A stretch of 42,087 bases of DNA, from the NCBI GenBank assembly GCA_012033255.1, contig JAAUSF010000034.1, positions 1 to 42,087 of the forward strand, in the 5' to 3' direction. The stretch's first letter is position 1. Every line of letters begins with the position of its first letter. Origin of the DNA: Cyanobacteria bacterium RU_5_0. GTDB taxonomy: Bacteria > Cyanobacteriota > Cyanobacteriia > Elainellales > Elainellaceae. Made by a program: the position numbers and the translations under genes. Positions 26,685 to 34,967 of this stretch are shown here, piece after piece. The notes beneath the pieces are model-generated. The model ran no database searches. It had not been told where the DNA came from and saw only the letters and a list, made by a program, of their open reading frames with translations.

Positions 26685-26891
26685 ATGATTCGCACTAAAA
26701 TCGTAATTCAACAAATAACATCCCCTGACGGCAAAAAAGTGGCTGAAGCTAAAAGTGTGATCATTATTCCATCGGAAGATTCTTCAGATGATCATCCGAA
26801 TTTCAACTCAGGACAGCAAACAGTAGCGGTCAGCGTTTCATCTAACGGATCACACAGCAGCAGTCATTCCACCTCTCGCTGCTCCAGATAA
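26685..26891 (+). CDS. Small Ser/His-rich protein of the graspetide operon
   Basis: The likely start is ATG 26685 (MIRTKIVIQQITS), giving 68 residues; the frame also opens with TTG at 26670. The first part is an ordinary strand-rich segment (KKVAEAKSVIIIPSED), and the tail is dominated by Ser, His and Asn (SNGSHSSSHSTSRCSR) with one Cys. There is no Gly-Gly site. It lies 34 bp after the SurA-like gene and 34 bp before the graspetide precursor, so it is probably co-transcribed. It could be an accessory or a second unmodified peptide; function is unknown. Confidence 0.6.
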   Translation: MIRTKIVIQQITSPDGKKVAEAKSVIIIPSEDSSDDHPNFNSGQQTVAVSVSSNGSHSSSHSTSRCSR

Positions 26892-26925
26892 CGTAGCGTC
26901 CATTACGATTGAATCGGAGAATTTT

Positions 26926-27255
26926 ATGCGTCATCCATTTGATTTAGATTTGGCTGAACTAAACGCGATCGATCTAGACTTTGAGGAGTGCTTAACGGCT
27001 GAAGAAGCAGCTCAAGTTGGCGGTGGGATGGTTTACACTACAATGGCACTGGGCGAAGAGGGTGGCTGTTTCCCGTATCATCCCCCCAAATGCCGTCCGA
27101 TTTCTAGGCCCTGCCCGATCGATCCTCCTGTCACAACCCTGGCATTGGGTGAAGAAGGCGGCGATCCTCCGATCAGCAAAATTTGGCTAGAGAATGGGGG
27201 TCATGCCACGACTAAAGCCCTTGGCGAAGAGGGCGGATTGCCAATTGACTGGTGA
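26926..27255 (+). CDS. Graspetide (omega-ester peptide) precursor with three TTxALGEEGG cores
   Basis: This 109-residue precursor begins at ATG 26926. The leader (1-33) has an acidic amphipathic stretch (DLDLAELNAIDLDFEE) and ends LTAEEAAQVGG, a Gly-Gly cleavage pattern suited to the C39 exporter. Three core repeats follow: TTMALGEEGG (38-47), TTLALGEEGG (70-79) and TTKALGEEGG (95-104). The TT-x4-EE spacing is that of plesiocin-type graspetides, where an ATP-grasp enzyme links two Thr hydroxyls to two Glu carboxylates in each repeat to make a bicyclic hairpin. Linkers are Pro-rich, and the first holds C48, C56 and C63, unusual for this class. Known graspetides of this and other groups often inhibit proteases. 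The ATP-grasp gene starts 3 bp downstream. Confidence 0.88.
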   Translation: MRHPFDLDLAELNAIDLDFEECLTAEEAAQVGGGMVYTTMALGEEGGCFPYHPPKCRPISRPCPIDPPVTTLALGEEGGDPPISKIWLENGGHATTKALGEEGGLPIDW

Positions 27256-27258
27256 TCA

Positions 27259-28173
27259 GTGATGAACATTTTGATTTTGGGAAATGCCTCCGATGTTCAT
27301 GCGGCTCATCTCCAGCAGGCGCTAGAGCAAGCCGGGGCGATCGTCAATTATTGGGACATTCAACAGTTCCCAACTCAGCTACGGATGTCGTGGCAACCTG
27401 ACAGTCAAATCGGACAATTGGCATTTCCCGATGGGAAATTATTCAAGTTTGAGGAGATTCACAGCGTCTTTTGGCGATGTCTTTCTCAGGTGAATGTGCC
27501 CTTGCTTATCGACCCAGACCAACATTCGATCGCCATCAGAGATGCAATGAGTACAGTGCGATCGATCATTCAAGCATGTCCGGTTCATTGGGTTAATTCG
27601 TGGGGAGCTTACCAGTTTCACAAAGAAAAGCCGTTGCAACTGAATAAAGCTAAGCAAATCGGGGTAAAAATTCCAGCTACGTTGATCAGCAATGATCCAG
27701 AGCAAGTCACTCAGTTTGTTCAAAGGTATGACAAAACGATTTTCAAACCGGTGTATGGAGGAGCGCATACTCAATTTGTTACGTCATCTCATTTAGATCC
27801 TCAGCGATTGAATTTAACGTTGCGTCTTTCGCCAGTGACGATTCAGGAATATATTCCAGGAACGAATGTTCGCAGTTATGTAATTGCAGATTCCGTGTAT
27901 GCGGCTGAAATTCGCAGTCATGCGATCGACTTTCGCGAAGACGCAGATGCACAACTGATTCCGATTGAGCTACCGGATGCAATTCGCCAGCAATGTCTAG
28001 CTATTGCGAATGCCTTCTCGCTGGAGTGGACGGCGATCGATTGGCGGATGACACCAACGGGTGCCTATGTTTTCTTAGAGGCAAACCCCAGTCCCATGTT
28101 CTTACATGTTGAACGTCAGACTGGCTTCCCGATTACTCAACACTTGGTAACACTTTTGATGCGTTCTTTTTAG
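27259..28173 (+). CDS. ATP-grasp graspetide-forming ligase
   Basis: This 304-residue protein has the layout of microviridin/plesiocin-type ATP-grasp macrocyclases (family length about 300-330). It has an N-terminal Rossmann-like domain (MNILILGNASDVHAAHLQQA), a FWRC segment, an ATP lysine in FKPVYGGAH (about residues 157-165), the IQEYIPGTNVRSYVI strand with Asn and Arg, and the metal-binding FLEANPSPMF near the end. It should activate precursor Glu side chains as acyl phosphates and form esters with Thr. GTG 27259 and ATG 27262 are both possible starts. The immediate neighbour is the precursor. The 3' end overlaps a convergent gene by about 40 bp. Confidence 0.88.
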   Translation: MMNILILGNASDVHAAHLQQALEQAGAIVNYWDIQQFPTQLRMSWQPDSQIGQLAFPDGKLFKFEEIHSVFWRCLSQVNVPLLIDPDQHSIAIRDAMSTVRSIIQACPVHWVNSWGAYQFHKEKPLQLNKAKQIGVKIPATLISNDPEQVTQFVQRYDKTIFKPVYGGAHTQFVTSSHLDPQRLNLTLRLSPVTIQEYIPGTNVRSYVIADSVYAAEIRSHAIDFREDADAQLIPIELPDAIRQQCLAIANAFSLEWTAIDWRMTPTGAYVFLEANPSPMFLHVERQTGFPITQHLVTLLMRSF

Positions 28174-28987
28174 CTTTCATCCGCAAGCGACCAGAGCCAA
28201 GCAATAATCCGAGTGCAACGATCGTTCCCATGATTTCGCTTGGCTCAGGAACCGCTTCTACGCTTGCCTTATTCGCTTTGAATTCCCGCAATGTTAAATC
28301 AACGGATGAATCAAAGGTGCGAGAATAGGTTCCTAAAATTCCAGCGAACGCAACTGATTCTGTTTCGTTAGACAAGAGTATCTTTGAGACATCCGCCAGG
28401 CTGATACTATCGCTTGATTCAATTCCTAACGAATTCCAGGTGCCCGGTGATGTGAGATTACCAAATAGCCCAAATGAATCGAGTGTGATTCCGCTAACGC
28501 TATCGAATAGCTCAAATTGGATGTCACTCGCCGCAAATGCCGTTTCAGTTTGCGGATCATCGACAGAGGTTTCAAGTTCTAACGTTGACAAGAAATCGAA
28601 CGAAAAGGTTTCACCCTTGGCGATTTGGAATTGACCAATGATACTGGAAAAACTATTGGCAGCGCCGAAGAAATTAGTCCCCGTGCCGAATGATTCACTG
28701 GTCGAAAAATTGAAGCCCGTTGCGGATGAACTAACAGATTCAGTCGTGAAAAATGCCTCCGCGTCGGCTTGAGCCGTCACTTCGCCAGAAGTGGCAAACG
28801 TTTGGGTGAAGGTATTGGTGAATGTGCCTGTGTCATAGGGATCGTGGCTGAAATTCCCAACAAACGCATTGGCACTAGAGCGTGAGAAAGTAGCGGCTTG
28901 ACTGGGCAGAGCGGCGATCGTCGATACGGTGACAAGTGGAACTGTTGCCCACAATATTTTCTGAGCAATATTTGATGCTAGTTTCAT
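28133..28987 (-). CDS. PEP-CTERM sorted secreted protein
   Basis: This 284-residue protein has a signal peptide (about 1-31, ending LPSQAA) and a C-terminal PEP-CTERM sorting tail: VPEPSEI, a hydrophobic helix IMGTIVALGLLLGSG and a basic end. The body is Ser/Thr/Phe-rich (TFTNTFTQTFATSGE, ADAEAFFTTES) and beta-rich, without known catalytic residues. PEP-CTERM proteins are exported by Sec and processed by exosortase, often into the extracellular matrix. The start 28987 has GAGGAAG upstream. It converges on the ATP-grasp gene and is probably not part of that operon. Confidence 0.88.
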   Translation of the reverse strand: MKLASNIAQKILWATVPLVTVSTIAALPSQAATFSRSSANAFVGNFSHDPYDTGTFTNTFTQTFATSGEVTAQADAEAFFTTESVSSSATGFNFSTSESFGTGTNFFGAANSFSSIIGQFQIAKGETFSFDFLSTLELETSVDDPQTETAFAASDIQFELFDSVSGITLDSFGLFGNLTSPGTWNSLGIESSDSISLADVSKILLSNETESVAFAGILGTYSRTFDSSVDLTLREFKANKASVEAVPEPSEIMGTIVALGLLLGSGRLRMKAKKNASKVLPSVE

Positions 28988-29424
28988 AACAAAGCTTCCT
29001 CAATTTTTCGATGAGGGTAATATCTTCACTTGAAATGGAACACGCTAGATTTGCAAAGTAACTAAGCTAATGAGCGTTTAAGTTGCATGATTGGGCGGGC
29101 AAGATGCCCACCCCACAAGAACTTCAAAAAATTGCCAATGCAAAAATGAATGCCGATTAGCTTAAGAGGAACGTATGCAAATTGCCCTCGGATGTAGAGC
29201 GTCCTTAAGTAAGGTGATTGAAATCGAGTGGGGTGAAGTCTGAAACCGCAATTGCCCTTAACTGGGAGATTACGGAGGGCTATGTAGTGATCGAGCGATG
29301 CGTCCCGTGTTTCTACTGTGATACTAAGCCAGAATTGATAAAAGCTTGTTGAACCTATTCTTGATTCATGTGAAGTATCTATAAATTCATTCAGAAAACA
29401 GCCATTTCACTAAAGCTAACCTTT
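28988..29424. other. Gene-free stretch before the PEP-CTERM gene
   Basis: This 437-bp stretch includes the dispersed hairpin GGGCGGGCAAGATGCCCACC (29093-29112), a relative of elements at 8221-8283 and 19374-19411. Both flanking genes lie on the minus strand, so the PEP-CTERM promoter is here. No ORF or RNA gene is seen. Confidence 0.55.
29093..29114. repeat. Dispersed G/C-rich hairpin repeat
   Basis: GGGCGGGCAAGATGCCCACC followed by CC folds as a hairpin and is continued by CACAAG. The same wording in altered form occurs near 8251-8283 and 19374-19411. Confidence 0.65.
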
Positions 29425-29997
29425 TTAACGATGACTGCGTTGCATTAGCATCTGAGGCTCGACATTTTCGACATCCGGAATTGCTTCTAACTTGGAGAGT
29501 TGGGAAAGCGCATCGGCTATCTCGCCGGATTGGGCATAAACCCAAGCTGCATGGGGCGCATAGGGTGGAATTTCATTAATTTTATAGCCTGCCTGCTCGA
29601 TCGCATCTTGATGAGATTCGGCTGGAACGCCTTCTGCAAAACGAACAAACACAAGTCCAGTGGGCACCATGAAAGAATCGCCCGATCGCAAGCTGTACAC
29701 CGGACTAAACACTTCCTCGGAAGCCGTATTCCTCGCCGTTGGCGGAGTGCCTGAGTGAATCGCGATTCCCTCTTCAAACACCGCTACGGCGCTAGCACTT
29801 TCTATGTTTCTTTCTGTATCTAATCCATGCACCGCATAGTAGCCCGATCGCAATACATATGATACAGGCGATCGCTCAGTGCCAGATCGAACCTCGTGCG
29901 GATAGTTACTAAAGTAATCCTGTTTAGCGTTCATCATACATCCACTCATCCAAAGACAAATGCACCAAAGCCCTACGATTAGACGCCGCTTAATCAT
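29425..29997 (-). CDS. Lipoprotein resembling the propeptide region of the neighbouring subtilase
   Basis: This 190-residue protein has a lipoprotein signal: basic start, hydrophobic core and MSGC with lipidated C20. Residues about 90-190 align by eye with residues about 93-190 of the PrcA-like protease upstream of its catalytic domain: VFVRF...SHQDAIEQAGYKINEIPPY here against FFVKF...THQDLLQQYGLTVKRQLDY there, and both go on to a helix ending in EAIP or DAID. No catalytic domain is present. A free-standing propeptide-like lipoprotein beside its protease could be an inhibitor or folding helper. The two genes are divergent. Function is inferred from this resemblance only. Confidence 0.72.
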   Translation of the reverse strand: MIKRRLIVGLWCICLWMSGCMMNAKQDYFSNYPHEVRSGTERSPVSYVLRSGYYAVHGLDTERNIESASAVAVFEEGIAIHSGTPPTARNTASEEVFSPVYSLRSGDSFMVPTGLVFVRFAEGVPAESHQDAIEQAGYKINEIPPYAPHAAWVYAQSGEIADALSQLSKLEAIPDVENVEPQMLMQRSHR

Positions 29998-30384
29998 TAT
30001 GACGGAATAGACCTTTCATGCCCTACCTCCCTAAGACTGACTTCAGCTTTAAGCCAGAACAACGATTTCCAGAGAATCTACGAATCCTACCAATTGGTAT
30101 AGAGTCCTGTCCTCTCCAGTCTAATATTAAGTTTCACCACAGCTTTCAGTATTACTCTCCAGGCTGTTTGTATAACCCGAAGAAGCGGGACAACATTTAG
30201 CCGAATCTTGAGTTGATTGATACAAGAGTTTTTAGGGAGTGGAGTGATCGAGTCATTAGGTGATGGAGTAATGGGGTGATGGAGTAATCACCTTCCTGTC
30301 CCCCTATCTTCCCATCTCCTCATCTCCTTATCTCCTCATCCCCTTGTCCTCTTCATCCTCAATGTTCTTAAGGAGATTAGCAGT
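29998..30384. other. Divergent promoter region with low-complexity repeats
   Basis: This 387-bp stretch lies between the divergent lipoprotein and prcA genes. Near prcA it has (GGTGATGGAGTAAT)-type repeats (30258-30291) and a pyrimidine-rich run of TCTCCTCATC-type units (30297-30360). A small frame (30018-30200) lacks coding features. The same pyrimidine repeat type occurs inside the histidine kinase at 35217-35309 and at the window end. Confidence 0.6.
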
Positions 30385-32370
30385 ATGGTCAGGGTTCGTT
30401 ATGGCGGCAAAAATGGTCAATCGTATGAACTAGTGATCAGTGAAGACCATATAGTCGCTCGGACGGTTAGCCGTAAGCCGCTTATGAGTGAACGTCCCTT
30501 TGAGGTTGCGCCGATTTCAACGACGGCTCGAAGTGTTTTGAGTCAATTTCAGTTGGTAAGTCGGTTTCGTGAAGCTGGTGTAGAAGTATTGCAAGCTAAA
30601 GCGCTACATGATACAGCACTGCGAGATGATGTTCGATCGGTTCTCAATGCCGAACCTGAAATTGAGTTTGCCGGACGGGTGTTGGTAACTCTAGATTCGC
30701 AAAAACCTGTTCTCTACACCGAAAATTTCTTCGTCAAATTTGATAATGATACTGATGTGAATACGCATCAGGATCTCTTGCAGCAGTATGGGTTAACGGT
30801 TAAACGGCAACTGGACTATGCTCGGAATGCTTATTTTGTCAGTGCGCCGGAAGGATCTGGATTGAAAGTGTTCGAGATTGCAGAGCATTTGTTGCAGGAA
30901 GATGCGATCGATCTTTGTCATCCTGAACTGATTACTCAAAGTCGTCAGCGTCAAGCATTCCCGTCGCAGTGGCATCTGAAGCCCACCATTGTTGATGGAA
31001 AATCGATTAATGGGAGCGCTAATGTTGAGGCGGCGTGGGCGCTGAGTGAAGGAGAGGGGATTACGATCGCCATTGTTGATGATGGTGTGGATCTCGATCA
31101 TGAAGAGTTTCGCTCTGCCGGAAAGATTGTTGCTCCTCGCGATGTCACTCGTAAAACCAATGATCCGCGCCCTAGAGGGCAAGATCATCACGGAACGGCT
31201 TGTGCAGGGGTTGCTTGTGCCAACGGTAATTTTAGTGCGTCTGGAGTGGCTCCCAAGGCGAAATTAATGCCGATCCGGTCGGCTTCTGCATTGGGGTCGC
31301 AAGCCGAAGCTGATGCGTTTGTCTGGGCAGCCCGAAATGGAGCCGATGTGATTTCTTGTAGTTGGGGCCCTCAAGATGGCGAATGGTGGAATCCCGATGA
31401 TCCAGTCCATCAGCAAGTGGTGCCTCTGCCAGACAGTACGCGATTGGCGATCGATTTTGCCGTCACTCAAGGACGCAATGGCAAAGGCTGCGTCGTGTGT
31501 TTCGCCGCCGGAAACGGAAATGAGAGCGTCGATAATGATGGCTATGCCAGCTATGCTAATGTAATTGCTGTTGCCGCTTGTAATGAACTGGCAAAACGCA
31601 GTGCCTATAGCGATTTTGGCAAGGCAATTTGGTGCGCTTTCCCTAGCAATGACACCGTTGATCCGATCACTCCGGGCATTTGGACAACCGATCGCTCTGG
31701 TGTAGCAGGTTATAACCCTGGTCATGAAACCGAGGGTGACAAAGTAGGCAACTACACCAACTCGTTTGGCGGCACATCCAGTGCTTGTCCGGGAGTGGCT
31801 GGAGTCGCTGCCCTGATTCTTGCTCGTAATCCTGATTTGCGATGGGAGCAAGTGCGCGAAATTCTCAAACAATCTGGCGAAAAGATTGATCCAGAGGGTG
31901 GAGAATATGATGCAAATGGTCGCAGTCCTTTGTATGGCTTTGGTCGAGTCGATGCGCGTCGGGCGGTTGAGCGAGCCGTGCCGATTCAAGAGACACCACT
32001 GAAAGTCTACAAAGCTGTCCAGGATGTACCGATTACCGATTTGGCAGTAGCCAGTCTGTCGCTCGAAGTCCCTGATACAGCCGCTCTCACATCCATCAAA
32101 GTTGATGTTGATATCGAACACACCTACATTGGTGACTTGGTCGTGACACTCAAACCGCCTGCCAATATGGGAATTGCCCCGGTGCTCTTACACGATCGCA
32201 CGGGTAGAGGCACTGATAACATCAAGAAAACCTACGATGAAGCAAGTATACCGAATCTTGCTAGCTTCAAAGGAAAAAGTCCAAAAGGAACTTGGGTTTT
32301 TGAGGTTGCAGATAAAGCGTCCAGAGACACAGGCAAGATCCGCAGCTTCACGCTAGAGATTAGCTTCTAG
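30385..32370 (+). CDS. prcA: Calcium-dependent subtilisin-like protease with P domain (PrcA type)
   Basis: This 661-residue serine protease has no signal peptide. Residues 1-190 are a propeptide-like region. The S8 catalytic domain (about 193-535) has an intact triad: D232 in IAIVDDGVD, H269 in DHHGTACAG and S465 in FGGTSSACPGVAG, with oxyanion N377 in AAGNGN. The C-terminal P/Homo B domain (about 550-661) contains DIEHTYIGDLVVTL and ends GKIRSFTLEISF, as in furin-like proteases. The length, MVRVRYGGKNGQSYEL start and domain order match the Ca-dependent protease PrcA of Anabaena. Its physiological substrates are unclear. It is preceded by AAGGAG 12 nt before the ATG and is divergent from a lipoprotein with a propeptide-like domain. 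Confidence 0.88.
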   Translation: MVRVRYGGKNGQSYELVISEDHIVARTVSRKPLMSERPFEVAPISTTARSVLSQFQLVSRFREAGVEVLQAKALHDTALRDDVRSVLNAEPEIEFAGRVLVTLDSQKPVLYTENFFVKFDNDTDVNTHQDLLQQYGLTVKRQLDYARNAYFVSAPEGSGLKVFEIAEHLLQEDAIDLCHPELITQSRQRQAFPSQWHLKPTIVDGKSINGSANVEAAWALSEGEGITIAIVDDGVDLDHEEFRSAGKIVAPRDVTRKTNDPRPRGQDHHGTACAGVACANGNFSASGVAPKAKLMPIRSASALGSQAEADAFVWAARNGADVISCSWGPQDGEWWNPDDPVHQQVVPLPDSTRLAIDFAVTQGRNGKGCVVCFAAGNGNESVDNDGYASYANVIAVAACNELAKRSAYSDFGKAIWCAFPSNDTVDPITPGIWTTDRSGVAGYNPGHETEGDKVGNYTNSFGGTSSACPGVAGVAALILARNPDLRWEQVREILKQSGEKIDPEGGEYDANGRSPLYGFGRVDARRAVERAVPIQETPLKVYKAVQDVPITDLAVASLSLEVPDTAALTSIKVDVDIEHTYIGDLVVTLKPPANMGIAPVLLHDRTGRGTDNIKKTYDEASIPNLASFKGKSPKGTWVFEVADKASRDTGKIRSFTLEISF

Positions 32371-32396
32371 TAGTCTGTCATTTTTGTTTTGCGGGG

Positions 32397-32433
32397 TGCA
32401 GGGGTGAAACCCCTGCATGGGGGCAACGCCCCA
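32397..32433. terminator. Two adjacent hairpins after prcA
   Basis: TGCAGGGG-TGAAA-CCCCTGCA (32397-32417) is a perfect 8-bp stem, followed at once by TGGGGGC-AAC-GCCCCA (32418-32433). Both match a repeat class common in cyanobacteria. They lie 27 bp after prcA and could end its transcript, although the T-rich stretch precedes rather than follows them. Confidence 0.55.
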
Positions 32434-32496
32434 CCCCCCATTACCCATCAAATCTGGCTTGACAAAGCACTAGCTCTCATCCTGTGAACGTTGCTC

Positions 32497-32572
32497 ACCA
32501 CAAAGGCATGAAGGCACAAAGAGAGGAAGAGTCATAAACCTCATTCTCGTTGTGTCTCTGTGCCTTCGTGGT
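32497..32572. repeat. Inverted dispersed repeat before recQ
   Basis: ACCACAAAGGCATGAAGGCA plus CAAAGAGA (32498-32525) and TCTCTGTGCCTTCGTGGT (32555-32572) are imperfect inverted copies of a repeat ('cacgaaggcacagaga') abundant in cyanobacterial spacers. They could form a long hairpin in the recQ upstream region. Confidence 0.65.
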
Positions 32573-32689
32573 TTTTGCGATCGCTTTTTATAGTACAATC
32601 GAACTAAATTTAGCTATCCAGCTTTGCCTCAATTTTGGCCATTATAAAATTTGGGGCATTATAAAAAGAGTGGTGTATCATTTCCATCT

Positions 32690-34897
32690 ATGATCATTAA
32701 TCCGCCAACCACGCCCACCTTCGATTCGCTGGAACAGGCACTCAAGCATTTTTTTGGCTATGACTCTTTTCGTCCAGGGCAAAAGCCAATCATTCAAGCG
32801 GCATTGGACGATCGAGACTTGCTGGTGATCATGCCAACGGGTGGCGGTAAGTCTCTTTGTTTTCAGCTTCCGGCGCTGCTGTCATCGGGAATTACGATCG
32901 TTGTTTCTCCCCTGATCGCGTTGATGCAAGACCAAGTGGAGGCATTGCGCGACAATGGCATTGGTGCAACGTTTCTCAACAGCACTCTCAATTCGATGGA
33001 GGTGCGTCAACGGGCGATCCGCATTCTTGATGGGGAAATTAAACTACTTTATGTGGCTCCTGAACGGTTGTTAACGGAGCAATTTCTTACCTTTCTCACG
33101 CAGATCAACGATCGCCTTGGCATCGCCAGGATTGCGATCGATGAAGCGCATTGTCTTTCAGAGTGGGGACATGATTTCCGTCCAGAATACCGTCAACTGC
33201 TTGATTTGCGGCAATATTACCCAAGCGTCCCATTTTTGGCACTGACAGCAACCGCTACAGAACGAGTTCGGCAAGACATTATTCAGCAGCTTGATTTACG
33301 TCAACCGATCGTCCATGTTGCCAGTTTTAACCGGCAAAATCTCTATTACGAAGTTCGCCCTAAGCAAAAACAATCTTATACGGAACTGCTAAACATTATT
33401 CGACAAACTTCTGGATCAGGGATTGTCTATTGTCTCAGTCGTAAGCGAGTTGATGAAATTACTTATCGCTTGCAGCAAGATGGGGTTGAAGCGTTACCGT
33501 ATCACGCTGGGATGGAAGATCGCGATCGTGCCAAAAATCAGAATCGATTTATCCGCGATGATGTTCGGGTGATGGTCGCTACGATCGCTTTTGGGATGGG
33601 GATCAACAAACCGGATGTCCGATTTGTAATTCACTATGATTTACCTCGCAATTTAGAAGGATATTATCAAGAATCGGGACGCGCTGGACGAGATGGAGAA
33701 CTTGCTCGTTGCATTTTGTTTTTCAGCTATAGTGATGTCAAAACGGTTGAATTTTTGATTAGCCAAAAGCTTGATCCAGTCACCAATGATCCATTAGAAG
33801 AAGAACAGCGTATTGCATCGCAACAACTCCGTCGTGTGATCGATTATGCCGAAGCAAATGAATGCCGTCGCACGATTCAACTGAGTTATTTTGGAGAAAC
33901 TTTTGCAGGATCTTGTCACAATTGTGATAACTGCAAACACCCTAAGCCTGCTGAAGATTGGACGATCGAAGCCCAAAAATTTCTCTCCTGCGTTGCTCGT
34001 TGCAAAGAGCGATTTGGCATGAAATATATCATTGATGTGTTGCGCGGCTCCAAAGAAAAACGGATTCTGGCAAATCAGCACGATCAGCTTTCTACTTATG
34101 GAATTGGTAAAGACCATACTGCCGACGAGTGGAAAGGGTTAGGACGATCGCTTTTGCATCAAGGATTGTTAGATGAAACCAGCGATGGCTATGGAGTTCT
34201 CAAATTGAATCCGCTCAGTTGGGAAGTGTTGCGAAAACAGCGATCGGTGGCGATTGCCCTGCCAAATCGATCGACTGCTGAAAACTTAACCAGCGATCGC
34301 TCCAAAGCGAATGTAGAGTTATTGCTCGATCGGTTACGCAGTCTGCGAAAACAGATCGCGGATGAACAATCGGTTCCGCCTTATGTCGTTTTCCCAGATG
34401 GCAGTTTGCGTCAAATGGCAGAGGAGCAACCTCACACCCTGGACGCATTTTCTGAAATCTCTGGCGTCGGCAGCTATAAGTTAGCGCAGTACGGAACGCG
34501 GTTCTTGGAGGCGATTCGGCAGTTCTGTGGAGAAGACGCTTCCTCCCCTCAGGCTGCACTTGATCCCACCTCGATCGCCTTGCCTCATCCCAAACCATTG
34601 CTCTCCAAAACCCATTTCTTCACATTGGAACTGCATCAACGCGGACTCACGCCAGACGCCATTGCCGAAAAGCGCAATCTTAGTCTCGGTACGGTGATTG
34701 AGCATCTGGTTTTGCTGGTGGAAGCCGATCGCGCTGTTACTCTCGACAGTCTTGTTCCCCCGGAACGGCAAGCCCAGATCCAGCAGGCGATTCAATCTGT
34801 TGGCGCAGACTCATTGCGAACGATTCGCGATCGGTTAGGAGAAAGCTTCGACTATAGCGAAATTCGCCTCGTCCGAGCCAAGTGGCGACATGAATAG
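32690..34897 (+). CDS. recQ: ATP-dependent DNA helicase RecQ
   Basis: Starting at ATG 32690 (the frame also opens with TTG 32651, less likely), the protein has 735 residues. It has a complete RecQ helicase core: GGGKS at 51-55, DEAHC at 151-155, TATAT, and QESGRAGRDGE in motif VI. A zinc-binding/RQC region (ECRR...CHNCDNC, about 385-410) and an HRDC domain (about 540-615, with ISGVGSYKLAQYG) follow. A C-terminal helix-turn-helix extension (LTPDAIAEKRNLSLGTVIEHL) completes it. RecQ unwinds DNA during recombination repair and fork restart. All motifs are intact. There is no operon partner. Confidence 0.95.
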   Translation: MIINPPTTPTFDSLEQALKHFFGYDSFRPGQKPIIQAALDDRDLLVIMPTGGGKSLCFQLPALLSSGITIVVSPLIALMQDQVEALRDNGIGATFLNSTLNSMEVRQRAIRILDGEIKLLYVAPERLLTEQFLTFLTQINDRLGIARIAIDEAHCLSEWGHDFRPEYRQLLDLRQYYPSVPFLALTATATERVRQDIIQQLDLRQPIVHVASFNRQNLYYEVRPKQKQSYTELLNIIRQTSGSGIVYCLSRKRVDEITYRLQQDGVEALPYHAGMEDRDRAKNQNRFIRDDVRVMVATIAFGMGINKPDVRFVIHYDLPRNLEGYYQESGRAGRDGELARCILFFSYSDVKTVEFLISQKLDPVTNDPLEEEQRIASQQLRRVIDYAEANECRRTIQLSYFGETFAGSCHNCDNCKHPKPAEDWTIEAQKFLSCVARCKERFGMKYIIDVLRGSKEKRILANQHDQLSTYGIGKDHTADEWKGLGRSLLHQGLLDETSDGYGVLKLNPLSWEVLRKQRSVAIALPNRSTAENLTSDRSKANVELLLDRLRSLRKQIADEQSVPPYVVFPDGSLRQMAEEQPHTLDAFSEISGVGSYKLAQYGTRFLEAIRQFCGEDASSPQAALDPTSIALPHPKPLLSKTHFFTLELHQRGLTPDAIAEKRNLSLGTVIEHLVLLVEADRAVTLDSLVPPERQAQIQQAIQSVGADSLRTIRDRLGESFDYSEIRLVRAKWRHE

Positions 34898-34967
34898 AAA
34901 GACCCGTGGGTCTACCCCTACCGATGGCAAAATCAACAAAAAATTTATAGGTGAACACATTTTGTCT

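Noticed and set aside
26926-27255. Graspetide precursor assigned to the microviridin group.
   Set aside because: The microviridin core TxKxPSD is absent; the TT-x4-EE repeats fit the plesiocin type.
30018-30200. 60-codon plus-strand frame in the lipoprotein/prcA spacer.
   Set aside because: No ribosome site, no recognisable protein character, and it occupies the expected promoter region.
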